A DNA stretch of 64,000 nt from Pseudomonas parakoreensis (GTDB lineage Bacteria > Pseudomonadota > Gammaproteobacteria > Pseudomonadales > Pseudomonadaceae): NCBI RefSeq assembly GCF_021602155.1, contig NZ_BQHY01000009.1, positions 246,898 through 310,897 on the forward strand. The letters are read 5' to 3'. Both the position numbers and the translations under genes were made by a program. This document shows positions 1 through 7,152 of the stretch, piece by piece; the stretch's first letter is position 1, and each line of letters starts with the position of its first letter. Under the pieces are notes generated by a model. The model was given only the letters and a program-made list of their open reading frames with translations. It did not search any database and had not been told where the DNA came from.

Positions 1-666
1 GGCCCGGCGCTGGCGAAAATCGCCCAGCCGCAGGAACCGAAGGCCAGCGTCAATCACATCGAGTTCCCGTCCAAGCAGACCAACCTGCTGCTCGCGCAAC
101 TGGGCATCGACCGTGACGACCCGGATTACGCGGCGCTGTCGATGGGCAACCAGATCCTCGGTGGTGGCGGTTTCGGCACCCGGCTGATGAGCGAAGTGCG
201 CGAGAAGCGCGGCCTGACCTACGGCGTGTATTCCGGGTTCAGCCCGATGCAGGCTCGCGGCCCGTTCATGATCAACCTGCAGACCCGCGCGGAAATGAGC
301 GAAGGCACGCTGAAACTGGTGCAGGACGTGCTCGCCGATTACCTGAAGAGCGGCCCGACCCAGAAAGAACTCGACGACGCCAAACGCGAGCTGGCCGGCA
401 GCTTCCCGCTGTCCACCGCAAGCAACGCCGATATCGTCGGCCAACTGGGCGCCATGGGCTTCTATAATCTGCCGCTGAGCTATCTGGATGACTTCATGCG
501 TCAGTCCCAGAGCCTGACTGTTGAGCAGGTCAAAGACGCGATGAACAAACACCTGAGCACGGACAAACTGGTCATCGTCAGCGCTGGCCCGACCGTGCCG
601 CAAAAGCCGTTACCGGCCCCATCTGATAAACCTGCCGAGCAACCGCTCGGGGTTCCGGAGCATTAA
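1..666 (+). CDS. M16 family zinc-peptidase-like protein, C-terminal part (gene truncated by window start)
   Basis: The frame is open from base 1 and ends at TAA 664-666, giving about 221 visible residues; the true start lies upstream. The visible part is the C-terminal half of an M16B (pitrilysin/insulinase-like) protein. The glycine-rich stretch NQILGGGGFGTRLMSEVREK followed by RGLTYGVYSGF is the usual signature of the second M16 domain, which supports substrate binding but carries no zinc motif. In pseudomonads two such genes sit in tandem just before rsmD, and this position fits the second, non-catalytic partner. The protein is probably periplasmic or envelope-associated, but the N-terminus that would show this is missing. 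Its stop codon overlaps the rsmD start by one base, so the genes are co-transcribed. Confidence 0.85.
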   Translation, partial: GPALAKIAQPQEPKASVNHIEFPSKQTNLLLAQLGIDRDDPDYAALSMGNQILGGGGFGTRLMSEVREKRGLTYGVYSGFSPMQARGPFMINLQTRAEMSEGTLKLVQDVLADYLKSGPTQKELDDAKRELAGSFPLSTASNADIVGQLGAMGFYNLPLSYLDDFMRQSQSLTVEQVKDAMNKHLSTDKLVIVSAGPTVPQKPLPAPSDKPAEQPLGVPEH

Positions 667-1277
667 TGGCTACTCGTCCTAAAAAACCTGCGCAGAACGT
701 CCATAACGGTGTGAACCAGTTGCGCATCATCGGCGGCGAATGGCGCAGCCGCAAACTGAGCTTCCCCGATGCGCCGGGGCTGCGCCCGACGCCGGACCGC
801 GTGCGCGAAACCCTGTTCAACTGGCTCGCGCCGTACGTCGCCGGGGCCAAAGTACTGGACCCGTTCGCCGGCAGCGGCGCGCTGTTTCTTGAAGCACTGT
901 CGCGTGGCGCGGCCATGGGGCAGGCGCTGGATGCCAGCCACGTAGCGGTATCGAGCCTGAAGGAACACCTCGGCACCCTGCGCTGCACCAACGGCCAGGT
1001 GCAGACCGCCGACGCGCTGCGTTATCTGGAGACCCAGGTCGCCACGCCGTTCGATCTGGTATTTCTCGATCCGCCGTTCAACCAGAACCTGCTGCCAGCG
1101 GTCTGCACTTTGCTCGAAGAGCGCCAATGGCTGGCGCCGGATTCGTGGATCTACACTGAAAGCGAGACCGCGCCATCGACGTTGGGCCTGCCGGGCAACT
1201 GGCGCCTGCACCGCGAGCAGAAATCCGGGCGGGTGTACTACGCGTTGTGGCAACGTATGGCAGAGATCGCCGGTTAA
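666..1277 (+). CDS. rsmD: 16S rRNA (guanine(966)-N(2))-methyltransferase RsmD
   Basis: This 203-residue protein has the usual RsmD length. It transfers a methyl group from S-adenosylmethionine to G966 of 16S rRNA in the 30S subunit. The SAM-binding motif I is visible as LDPFAGSGALFLEALSRGA, and the catalytic motif IV as DLVFLDPPF, the D/N-PP-F tetrad of N2-guanine methyltransferases. The N-terminus (RIIGGEWRSRKLSFPD) is the family-typical RNA-binding start. The ATG at 666 overlaps the upstream peptidase stop (TAATG arrangement), which fixes the start. A REP-type inverted repeat follows the stop codon. Confidence 0.95.
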   Translation: MATRPKKPAQNVHNGVNQLRIIGGEWRSRKLSFPDAPGLRPTPDRVRETLFNWLAPYVAGAKVLDPFAGSGALFLEALSRGAAMGQALDASHVAVSSLKEHLGTLRCTNGQVQTADALRYLETQVATPFDLVFLDPPFNQNLLPAVCTLLEERQWLAPDSWIYTESETAPSTLGLPGNWRLHREQKSGRVYYALWQRMAEIAG

Positions 1278-1297
1278 CTGAAAGTTTGCGCTAAATC

Positions 1298-1395
1298 TGT
1301 GGCGAGGGAGCTTGCTCCCGCTGGGTCGCGAAGCGGCCCCGTTTCAGAAGCGAGGCCTGCTGCGCAGTCCAGCGGGAGCAAGCTCCCTCGCCACA
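1298..1395. repeat. REP-type inverted repeat, class B
   Basis: The outer arms TGTGGCGAGGGAGCTTGCTC and its complement face each other across about 50 bases; each arm also folds on itself (GGGAGCTTGCTCCC). The same arms recur at 39826-39956 and 49034-49129. It lies between rsmD and the hydrolase gene and may act as a terminator or mRNA-stabilising hairpin. Confidence 0.85.
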
Positions 1396-1438
1396 AAAGC
1401 CTGCCTACTCTGCCCACAAAGCTGCATCGAGAACCATC

Positions 1439-2434
1439 GTGCCCGCTTCTTCAGATCGCTTCACCCCCGCCTTCGGCCTCGGCAATCCGCACCTGCAAAC
1501 CTTGTGGGGGCCGCTGTGGCGCAAAACCGTCCACCTTGATCGCGAGCGGGAACGCCTGTGGCTGGACGACGGGGATTTTCTCGATCTCGACTGGCATGGC
1601 CCGCACAGCGCCGAGGCGCCGCTGGTGCTGGTGCTGCATGGGCTGACCGGTTCATCCAATTCGCCTTACGTCGCCGGGATCCAGGCCGCGCTCGCCGCGC
1701 AGGGCTGGGCCAGTGTCGCGCTGAACTGGCGCGGTTGCTCCGGCGAACCCAACCTGCTGCCGCGCAGTTACCACTCCGGTGCCAGCGAAGACCTCGCCGA
1801 GGCCATCAAACACTTGCGGGCCAAGCGCCCGCTGGCGCCGCTGTATGCGGTCGGCTATTCATTGGGCGGCAACGTGTTGCTCAAGCATCTGGGCGAGACC
1901 GGCAGCGACAGCGGCGTGCTCGGTGCGGTGGCGGTGTCGGTGCCGTTTCGTCTTGATCAGTGTGCCGACCGCATTGGCCAGGGTTTCTCCAAGGTCTATC
2001 AAGCACACTTCATGCGCGAGATGGTCGCCTACATCAAGAACAAGCAGCGCCAGTTCCAGCATGACGGGCGTGAGGATGGCCTGGCAGCCCTGGCGGCGCT
2101 CGGTTCGCTGGAGAACATGCGCACCTTCTGGGACTTCGATGGCCGAGTCACCGCGCCGCTGCACGGTTTCAACGATGCCGAGGATTACTATCGGCGAGCA
2201 TCGAGTCGCTACTTTCTCGGTGAAATCCGCACCCCGACCCTGATCATTCAGGCCGCTGACGATCCGTTCGTATTCCCCCACAGCCTGCCGACGGCCGAAG
2301 AACTGTCCGCCAGCACCCAGTTCGAATTGCAGGCCAAGGGCGGGCACGTCGGCTTTGTCGATGGCACGCTCCGCCAGCCCGGCTACTACCTGGAACGGCG
2401 CATCCCGCAATGGCTGGCCCGTGTGACGTCGTGA
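1439..2434 (+). CDS. YheT-family alpha/beta-hydrolase
   Basis: This 331-residue protein belongs to the AB-hydrolase-4 (YheT) family of cytoplasmic alpha/beta-fold hydrolases, whose physiological substrate is unknown. The oxyanion-hole region LVLHGLTGSSNSPYVAGI and the nucleophile elbow GYSLGGN are clear, and a C-terminal GGHVGF supplies the catalytic histidine. The N-terminal GNPHLQTLWG is a family hallmark. The start is GTG at 1439; no ATG in frame lies close enough to give the conserved N-terminus. The stop TGA overlaps the GTG of the next gene, so the hydrolase and the AraC regulator are probably translated together. Confidence 0.85.
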   Translation: MPASSDRFTPAFGLGNPHLQTLWGPLWRKTVHLDRERERLWLDDGDFLDLDWHGPHSAEAPLVLVLHGLTGSSNSPYVAGIQAALAAQGWASVALNWRGCSGEPNLLPRSYHSGASEDLAEAIKHLRAKRPLAPLYAVGYSLGGNVLLKHLGETGSDSGVLGAVAVSVPFRLDQCADRIGQGFSKVYQAHFMREMVAYIKNKQRQFQHDGREDGLAALAALGSLENMRTFWDFDGRVTAPLHGFNDAEDYYRRASSRYFLGEIRTPTLIIQAADDPFVFPHSLPTAEELSASTQFELQAKGGHVGFVDGTLRQPGYYLERRIPQWLARVTS

Positions 2435-3261
2435 GCGATCAGGGCGAGTCGATCCGCTTCTGGCAAACCGCGCCGCTGGCCGGGGTCGAGTTGCTGTCGG
2501 CGCGCTACATCGAGCATCGCTTCGCCCCGCATGTCCACGACGGTTATGTGATCGGCATGATCATGGCCGGCGCCCAGCGTTATCGCTATCGCGGCGCCGA
2601 ACACCTGGCCGGCAGCGGCACGCTGGTGCTGATCAATCCGGACGAATTGCACACCGGGCACAAGGGCACCGAGGACGGCTGGCTGTACCGGGCCTTTTAT
2701 CCCGATACCGGACAGATCGTGTCCTTGCTCGAAGAACTGGAACTGCCCTGCGCGCCGATGCCGGCGTTTGCCGCGACGCTGTACCGCGACCCGGATCTGG
2801 TCAACGGCTTCTGTCAGTTGCACCGCTTGCTGGAAAGCCCGGCCACCGCGCTGCAACAGCAGACGGTGTGGCGCGAAATGATGATGCTGCTGTTGCAGCG
2901 GCATGCAGCGGTGCAGATCAACGGCAAACCGGGCAAGGAGCATCGCGCGGTGGTGATGGCCAAGGAGCTGCTGCACGCGCAACTGGCGGCGCCGCCATCG
3001 CTGGAAGAACTGGCGGCCGCTGTGAATCTGTCGCCCTTCCACTTCGCCCGTGTCTTCCGCCGCGCCACCGGCATGCCGCCGCACACCTGGCTGATGCAGC
3101 AACGCATCGCCACTGCCCGGGGTTTATTGCAGAGTGGTTGCCTGCCGGTGGAAGTCGCCATGCAACTGGGCTTTGCCGATCAGAGTCATCTCAGCCGACA
3201 GTTCAAGCAGGTTTACGGGGTGGGGCCGGCGGCGTATCGCAGTGCCCGCGTGGAACGCTAA
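2431..3261 (+). CDS. AraC family transcriptional regulator
   Basis: This is an AraC-type activator of about 276 residues. The N-terminal part (ARYIEHRFAPHVHDGYVIGM) is a cupin-like ligand-binding domain. The C-terminal 90 residues contain the two helix-turn-helices, LEELAAAVNLSPFHFARVF and a second one ending LGFADQSHLSRQFKQVYGVG. The effector is unknown. I favour the GTG at 2431, which overlaps the hydrolase stop (GTGA); an in-frame ATG at 2410 would add seven residues that are merely the shadow of the hydrolase C-terminus. Overlap with the YheT-like gene suggests a shared transcript, so it may respond to a product of that hydrolase; this is inference. Confidence 0.85.
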   Translation: MSDQGESIRFWQTAPLAGVELLSARYIEHRFAPHVHDGYVIGMIMAGAQRYRYRGAEHLAGSGTLVLINPDELHTGHKGTEDGWLYRAFYPDTGQIVSLLEELELPCAPMPAFAATLYRDPDLVNGFCQLHRLLESPATALQQQTVWREMMMLLLQRHAAVQINGKPGKEHRAVVMAKELLHAQLAAPPSLEELAAAVNLSPFHFARVFRRATGMPPHTWLMQQRIATARGLLQSGCLPVEVAMQLGFADQSHLSRQFKQVYGVGPAAYRSARVER

Positions 3262-3320
3262 AAGATCGCGGCCTGCGGCACGCCAGCCCCTGTAGGAGCT
3301 GCCGCAGGCTGCGATCTTTT
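3260..3320. repeat. REP-type inverted repeat, class D, between convergent genes
   Basis: The left arm AAAAGATCGCGGCCTGCGG pairs with the right arm CCGCAGGCTGCGATCTTTT, separated by about 20 bases. It overlaps the AraC stop codon and sits between two convergent genes. The T-tract on each strand makes it a plausible bidirectional terminator. Confidence 0.8.
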
Positions 3321-3324
3321 GCTG

Positions 3325-4179
3325 TTATTCGCCCGTGGCTATACCTCTGGAAGGCTCGTTGATCCACTCACTCCACGATCCGGCATACAGCGAGCCCAGC
3401 GGATACCCCGCCAGGCACAACGCAAACAGGTTGTGACACGCCGTCACCCCGGAACCGCAATAAGCGACCAGGTCCGTTGGCGAACGCTCGCCGAGTTTCG
3501 CCGCAAAACGCTGCTTGAGCTGCTCCGCTGGCAGGAAGCGCCCGTCGCTGCCGAGGTTCTCGGTAAACGCCGCGCATTGCGCCCCGGGAATGTGCCCGGC
3601 AATCGGATCGATCGGTTCCACCTCACCCTTGAAGCGCGGCAAGGCCCGGGCATCGAGCAATGTCAGCGACGGCTGAGCAAGGCGCTGGTGCAATTGCTCG
3701 GCGCTCAGCAGCAGTTTCATGTCCGGCTGACCACTGAAGTTGCCCCGGCTGACCGACGGCGCATCCAGGCTCAGCGGTTGACCCGCCGCGTGCCAGGCCT
3801 TGAGGCCGCCGTCGAGAATGTACACGCCGTCGCGCTTGCCCAGCCACGCCAGCAACCACCAGGCGCGGGCCGCATAGGCACCAGGGCCGTCGTCGTGCAA
3901 AACCACATCGCTGTCGGCATTGATGCCCCACGCCTGCAGACGCTCGATCAGCGCCGCCGGCTCCGGCAACGGGTGACGTCCGGTCACGCCTTTGACCACT
4001 TTGCCACTCAGGTCACGCTCAAGATCAGCGAAGCGGGCGCCGGCGATGTGCCCTTCGGCATAGCTGCGCTGCCCGTAGTCCGGGTCTTCGAGGGCAAAAC
4101 GACAATCGAGAATCACCAGCCCCGGCTGCTCCTTGCGGGCATCCAGTGCGGTCGGGCTGAGCAGTTGCGCAATCGGCAT
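3325..4179 (-). CDS. sseA: 3-mercaptopyruvate/thiosulfate sulfurtransferase (SseA type)
   Basis: A 284-residue tandem-rhodanese protein. The N-terminal inactive rhodanese domain is followed by a catalytic C-terminal one with the loop CGSGVTAC (nucleophile Cys241). The CGSGVTA loop is the form typical of 3-mercaptopyruvate sulfurtransferases rather than thiosulfate sulfurtransferases. Such enzymes move sulfane sulfur from mercaptopyruvate to thiol or cyanide acceptors in the cytoplasm. The start is the ATG at 4179 (MPIAQLLSP), which matches the family N-terminus; a longer open frame runs to 4269 but would read through the start of the TetR region. The gene is downstream of tetR on the same strand with about 30 bases between. 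Confidence 0.88.
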   Translation of the reverse strand: MPIAQLLSPTALDARKEQPGLVILDCRFALEDPDYGQRSYAEGHIAGARFADLERDLSGKVVKGVTGRHPLPEPAALIERLQAWGINADSDVVLHDDGPGAYAARAWWLLAWLGKRDGVYILDGGLKAWHAAGQPLSLDAPSVSRGNFSGQPDMKLLLSAEQLHQRLAQPSLTLLDARALPRFKGEVEPIDPIAGHIPGAQCAAFTENLGSDGRFLPAEQLKQRFAAKLGERSPTDLVAYCGSGVTACHNLFALCLAGYPLGSLYAGSWSEWINEPSRGIATGE

Positions 4180-4210
4180 GACGGACTCCTGTGAGCGACT
4201 TCGAAATGGG

Positions 4211-4882
4211 TTACCGCCCTTCCTCGAGGGCCTGGGCCAGCGGTACGTAGAACTCGTCGAACAAGGCATTCACCTCTTCGCGGGCCTGATCGGTGACGAA
4301 CCCGGCTTCCAGCACCAGCACCTGATAGACGCCACGTTTGATGGCCTGCTCGCTGAGGTGGTTGGAGTTTTCCCGGGTGGTGCACAGAAAACGCACCCAC
4401 GAGGTGAGGATGATCCAGGCATTGATCGTCAGGGACTCGATCTGTACCCGATCCATCTTGAGAATGCCGGCGGCGACAAAGCCCTCGTAGATCGCCATGC
4501 CCTGGATCACACAGCGCTGGGAAAAACGCCGGTAGCGCGCGGCCAGGTCCGGGTCACTGTCGAGCAGGTGTTCCAGATCCCGATGCAGAAAGCGGTAGCC
4601 CCACATCGCCGACAGCAGCTCCTTGAGGTAATAGCGCTTGTCTTCGACGGTGGCGGCACGCCCCTGTGGCGGGCGCAAAAAGCTGTCGACCAGACTTTCG
4701 TACTCACTGAACAGCACGGCGATGATCGCCTGCTTGTTGGGGAAGTGGTAGTACAGATTGCCCGGAGAAATCTCCATGTGCGCGGCAATGTGGTTGGTGC
4801 TGATGCTGCGCTCGCCCTGCTGATTGAACAGTTCGAGGCTGTTCTGCACGATGCGCTCGCTGGTTTTTATTCGTGGGGCCAT
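4211..4882 (-). CDS. TetR/AcrR family transcriptional regulator
   Basis: A 223-residue repressor with an N-terminal TetR helix-turn-helix (STNHIAAHMEISPGNLYYHF) followed by a helical ligand-binding domain. It is divergent from the coniferyl aldehyde dehydrogenase gene across 145 bases. A near-perfect 30-base palindrome in that gap at 4971-5000 is the likely operator. In pseudomonads this regulator sits consistently beside the aldehyde dehydrogenase, so control by an aldehyde or aromatic ligand is a reasonable inference. The start codon ATG 4880-4882 gives the canonical MAPRIKTSERI beginning. Confidence 0.88.
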   Translation of the reverse strand: MAPRIKTSERIVQNSLELFNQQGERSISTNHIAAHMEISPGNLYYHFPNKQAIIAVLFSEYESLVDSFLRPPQGRAATVEDKRYYLKELLSAMWGYRFLHRDLEHLLDSDPDLAARYRRFSQRCVIQGMAIYEGFVAAGILKMDRVQIESLTINAWIILTSWVRFLCTTRENSNHLSEQAIKRGVYQVLVLEAGFVTDQAREEVNALFDEFYVPLAQALEEGR

Positions 4883-4970
4883 GGCTTGAGCTTTAATTCA
4901 GAGTGCGGTGAGGGGCATCTTACGACCTAACCGGAACTGGATAAAACAAAGCTGTGTCGGGAAGTCATTT

Positions 4971-5000
4971 GACTTTCTAGAGCTTAGACTCTAAAAAGTC
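4971..5000. promoter_or_regulatory. Palindromic operator, probable TetR-family binding site
   Basis: The arms GACTTTCTAGAG and CTCTAAAAAGTC are 12 bases each, match at 11 of 12 positions as an inverted repeat, and are separated by the six bases CTTAGA. The site lies in the divergent gap between tetR and the aldehyde dehydrogenase, 28 bases before the dehydrogenase start codon. Its length and symmetry suit a TetR-family dimer or pair of dimers. Binding is inferred, not shown. Confidence 0.65.
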
Positions 5001-5027
5001 CTCACTACAATAAATCCGGAGCCGACG

Positions 5028-6458
5028 ATGACTGCCGACATTGCTTATCTGCAAACGCTGCAACAGCCCCTGGAAGAGCTGGATCGGCTGTTCGCGGCAC
5101 AGCGCGCCGCCTACACAGCCAACCCGATGCCGCCGGCGGCCCAGCGTCAGCAATGGCTCAAAGCGTTGCGCGACATGCTCAGCAATGAGCGCCAGGCCTT
5201 GATCGACGCCATCAGCGCAGATTTCAGTCATCGCAGCGCCGATGAAACCCTGCTTGCCGAGCTGATGCCCAGCCTGCACGGTATCCATTACGCCAGCCGC
5301 CATCTCAAGGGCTGGATGAAGTCGTCGCGGCGCAAAGTCGGCATGGCCTTTCAGCCGGCGTCAGCGAAAGTCGTGTACCAGCCGCTCGGCGTGGTCGGTA
5401 TCATCGTCCCGTGGAACTACCCGTTGTATCTGGCCATCGGCCCATTGGTCGGTGCGCTCGCGGCGGGCAACCGGGTGATGCTCAAACTCAGCGAATCGAC
5501 TCCGGCCACCGGCCAGTTGCTCAAAACCCTGCTGGGACGAATTTTCCCCGAAGACCTGGTCTGCGTGGTGCTCGGCGAGGCCGACATCGGCGTGGCGTTC
5601 TCCCGTTTGCGCTTTGATCACCTGCTGTTCACCGGCGCCACCAGCATCGGCAAGCACGTGATGCGCGCGGCGGCGGAAAACCTGACCCCGGTGACCCTCG
5701 AACTGGGCGGCAAGTCCCCGGCCATTGTCTCCGGCGACGTACCGCTCAAGGACGCCGCCGAACGCATCGCCTTCGGTAAAACCCTCAACGCCGGCCAGAC
5801 CTGCGTCGCGCCCGACTACGTGCTGGTACCGCAAGACCGTGTCGGCGCGTTCGTCGAAGCCTATCGCCAGGTAGTGAACAATTTCTATCCGACCCTCGCC
5901 GACAACCCGGACTACACCGCGATCATTAACGAGCGCCAACTGGCCCGGCTCAACAGTTATGTCAGCGACGCCACGAGCAAGGGCGCGCTGCTGATCCCGC
6001 TGTTCGAACAGGGCCAGGGCCGGCGCATGCCGCACAGCCTGCTGCTGAACGTCACCGATGAAATGACCGTGATGCAGGATGAAATCTTCGGCCCGCTGCT
6101 GCCGATCGTGCCGTATCAGGATCTCGATCAGGCGTTTGCCTACATCAATCAGCGCCCGCGTCCTCTGGCGCTTTACTACTTCGGCTACGACAAGCGCGAA
6201 CAGAACCGCGTGCTGCACGAAACCCACTCCGGCGGCGTGTGCCTGAACGACACCTTGTTGCATGTGGCCCAGGACGACATGCCATTCGGCGGCATCGGCC
6301 CGTCGGGCATGGGCCACTATCACGGCCACGAAGGCTTCCTGACTTTCAGCAAGGCCAAGGGCGTCCTGATCAAACAGCGCTTCAACGCCGCGAAGTTGAT
6401 CTATCCGCCGTACGGCAAATCGATCCAGAAACTGATCCAGAAGCTGTTCATCCGCTAA
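5028..6458 (+). CDS. calB: NAD(P)-dependent aldehyde dehydrogenase, coniferyl aldehyde dehydrogenase type
   Basis: A 476-residue aldehyde dehydrogenase of the group annotated as coniferyl aldehyde dehydrogenase, which oxidises aromatic (and possibly long-chain) aldehydes to acids. The Rossmann region FTGATSIGKHV, the general-base motif LELGGKSPAIV, and the nucleophile NAGQTCVAPDY (Cys259) are all intact. The C-terminal PFGGIGPSGMGHYHGHEGF is typical of this short, membrane-tethering subgroup. The ATG at 5028 follows a GGAG-type ribosome site. The neighbours downstream (Tat-exported protein and GMC oxidoreductase) suggest an alcohol-to-aldehyde-to-acid route. Repression by the divergent TetR is likely. 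Confidence 0.88.
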   Translation: MTADIAYLQTLQQPLEELDRLFAAQRAAYTANPMPPAAQRQQWLKALRDMLSNERQALIDAISADFSHRSADETLLAELMPSLHGIHYASRHLKGWMKSSRRKVGMAFQPASAKVVYQPLGVVGIIVPWNYPLYLAIGPLVGALAAGNRVMLKLSESTPATGQLLKTLLGRIFPEDLVCVVLGEADIGVAFSRLRFDHLLFTGATSIGKHVMRAAAENLTPVTLELGGKSPAIVSGDVPLKDAAERIAFGKTLNAGQTCVAPDYVLVPQDRVGAFVEAYRQVVNNFYPTLADNPDYTAIINERQLARLNSYVSDATSKGALLIPLFEQGQGRRMPHSLLLNVTDEMTVMQDEIFGPLLPIVPYQDLDQAFAYINQRPRPLALYYFGYDKREQNRVLHETHSGGVCLNDTLLHVAQDDMPFGGIGPSGMGHYHGHEGFLTFSKAKGVLIKQRFNAAKLIYPPYGKSIQKLIQKLFIR

Positions 6459-6516
6459 TCGTCGTCACCGCCGGGTAATAACAACAATGCACCCAAGCCT
6501 GACCGAAACACCTGCC

Positions 6517-7032
6517 ATGTCGCGCCGTGGCCTGCTGAAATTCAGCCTCGGTGCCACTGCGTTCCTCGCCACCGCCGGCCTTGGCGCCAGCCTCAGTGGT
6601 TGCTCATCGAGTATCGCGGCCAATGGCTTCGTCACTTTGCGTGACGGCGACCTGCTGTTCCTGCGTGCACTGATTCCGGTGATGCTCGAAGGCGCCGTGA
6701 CCACCGAGAAAATGCCCGGTGCGGTGGATGGCACTCTGAAGTCGCTGGACTTCAGCCTCGATCACCTGTCGCCGGAGATGCTCAAACTCACCCGACAACT
6801 GTTCGACGTGCTCGGCATGGCCGTTACCCGCGGGCCGCTCACCGGCATCTGGGGCAGTTGGGAAAACGCCAGCCCCGAGGCAATGCGTCACTTCCTCGAA
6901 CGTTGGCAGAACAGTTCATTGAGCCTGCTGCGCATGGGCCATAGCTCATTGCAGCAAATGGTGATGATGGCCTGGTACACCCGCGCCGAGTCCTGGGCGC
7001 ATTGCGGCTACCCCGGCCCGCCGACTGTTTGA
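6517..7032 (+). CDS. Tat-signal-bearing small protein, likely partner of the GMC oxidoreductase
   Basis: A protein of about 171 residues, not assignable to a characterised family with certainty. The N-terminus MSRRGLLKFSLGATAF carries a twin-arginine motif, and a hydrophobic stretch leads to LSGCSSS, so it is exported by Tat and may be lipidated at that cysteine. The remainder is helical, with no cofactor motif seen. Its size and position before a GMC oxidoreductase resemble the small Tat subunit (subunit 3 type) of gluconate or alcohol dehydrogenases. The frame opens earlier at ATG 6487; the ATG at 6517 puts the RR motif at the extreme N-terminus, so I prefer it, though the earlier start cannot be excluded. 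Confidence 0.75.
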   Translation: MSRRGLLKFSLGATAFLATAGLGASLSGCSSSIAANGFVTLRDGDLLFLRALIPVMLEGAVTTEKMPGAVDGTLKSLDFSLDHLSPEMLKLTRQLFDVLGMAVTRGPLTGIWGSWENASPEAMRHFLERWQNSSLSLLRMGHSSLQQMVMMAWYTRAESWAHCGYPGPPTV

Positions 7033-7045
7033 AACCGAGTCGCGT

Positions 7046-7115
7046 CCTTCGCGAGCAGGCTCGCTCCCACACATGCACCGCATTCCTCCTGTGGGAGCGA
7101 GCCTGCTCGCGAAGG
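7046..7115. repeat. REP-type inverted repeat, class A variant
   Basis: The arms CCTTCGCGAGCAGGCTCGCT and its complement flank about 20 bases between the Tat protein and the GMC oxidoreductase. It is the same architecture as the other class A elements with a changed core. Confidence 0.8.
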
Positions 7116-7152
7116 GGCCCGCCAGAACAACAAGAACAAGAGAACCTGATCA

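Noticed and set aside
4180-4269. Extended N-terminus of the sulfurtransferase to 4269
   Set aside because: The extension overlaps the end of the TetR gene and has no similarity to rhodanese N-termini; MPIAQLLSP at 4179 is the family start.
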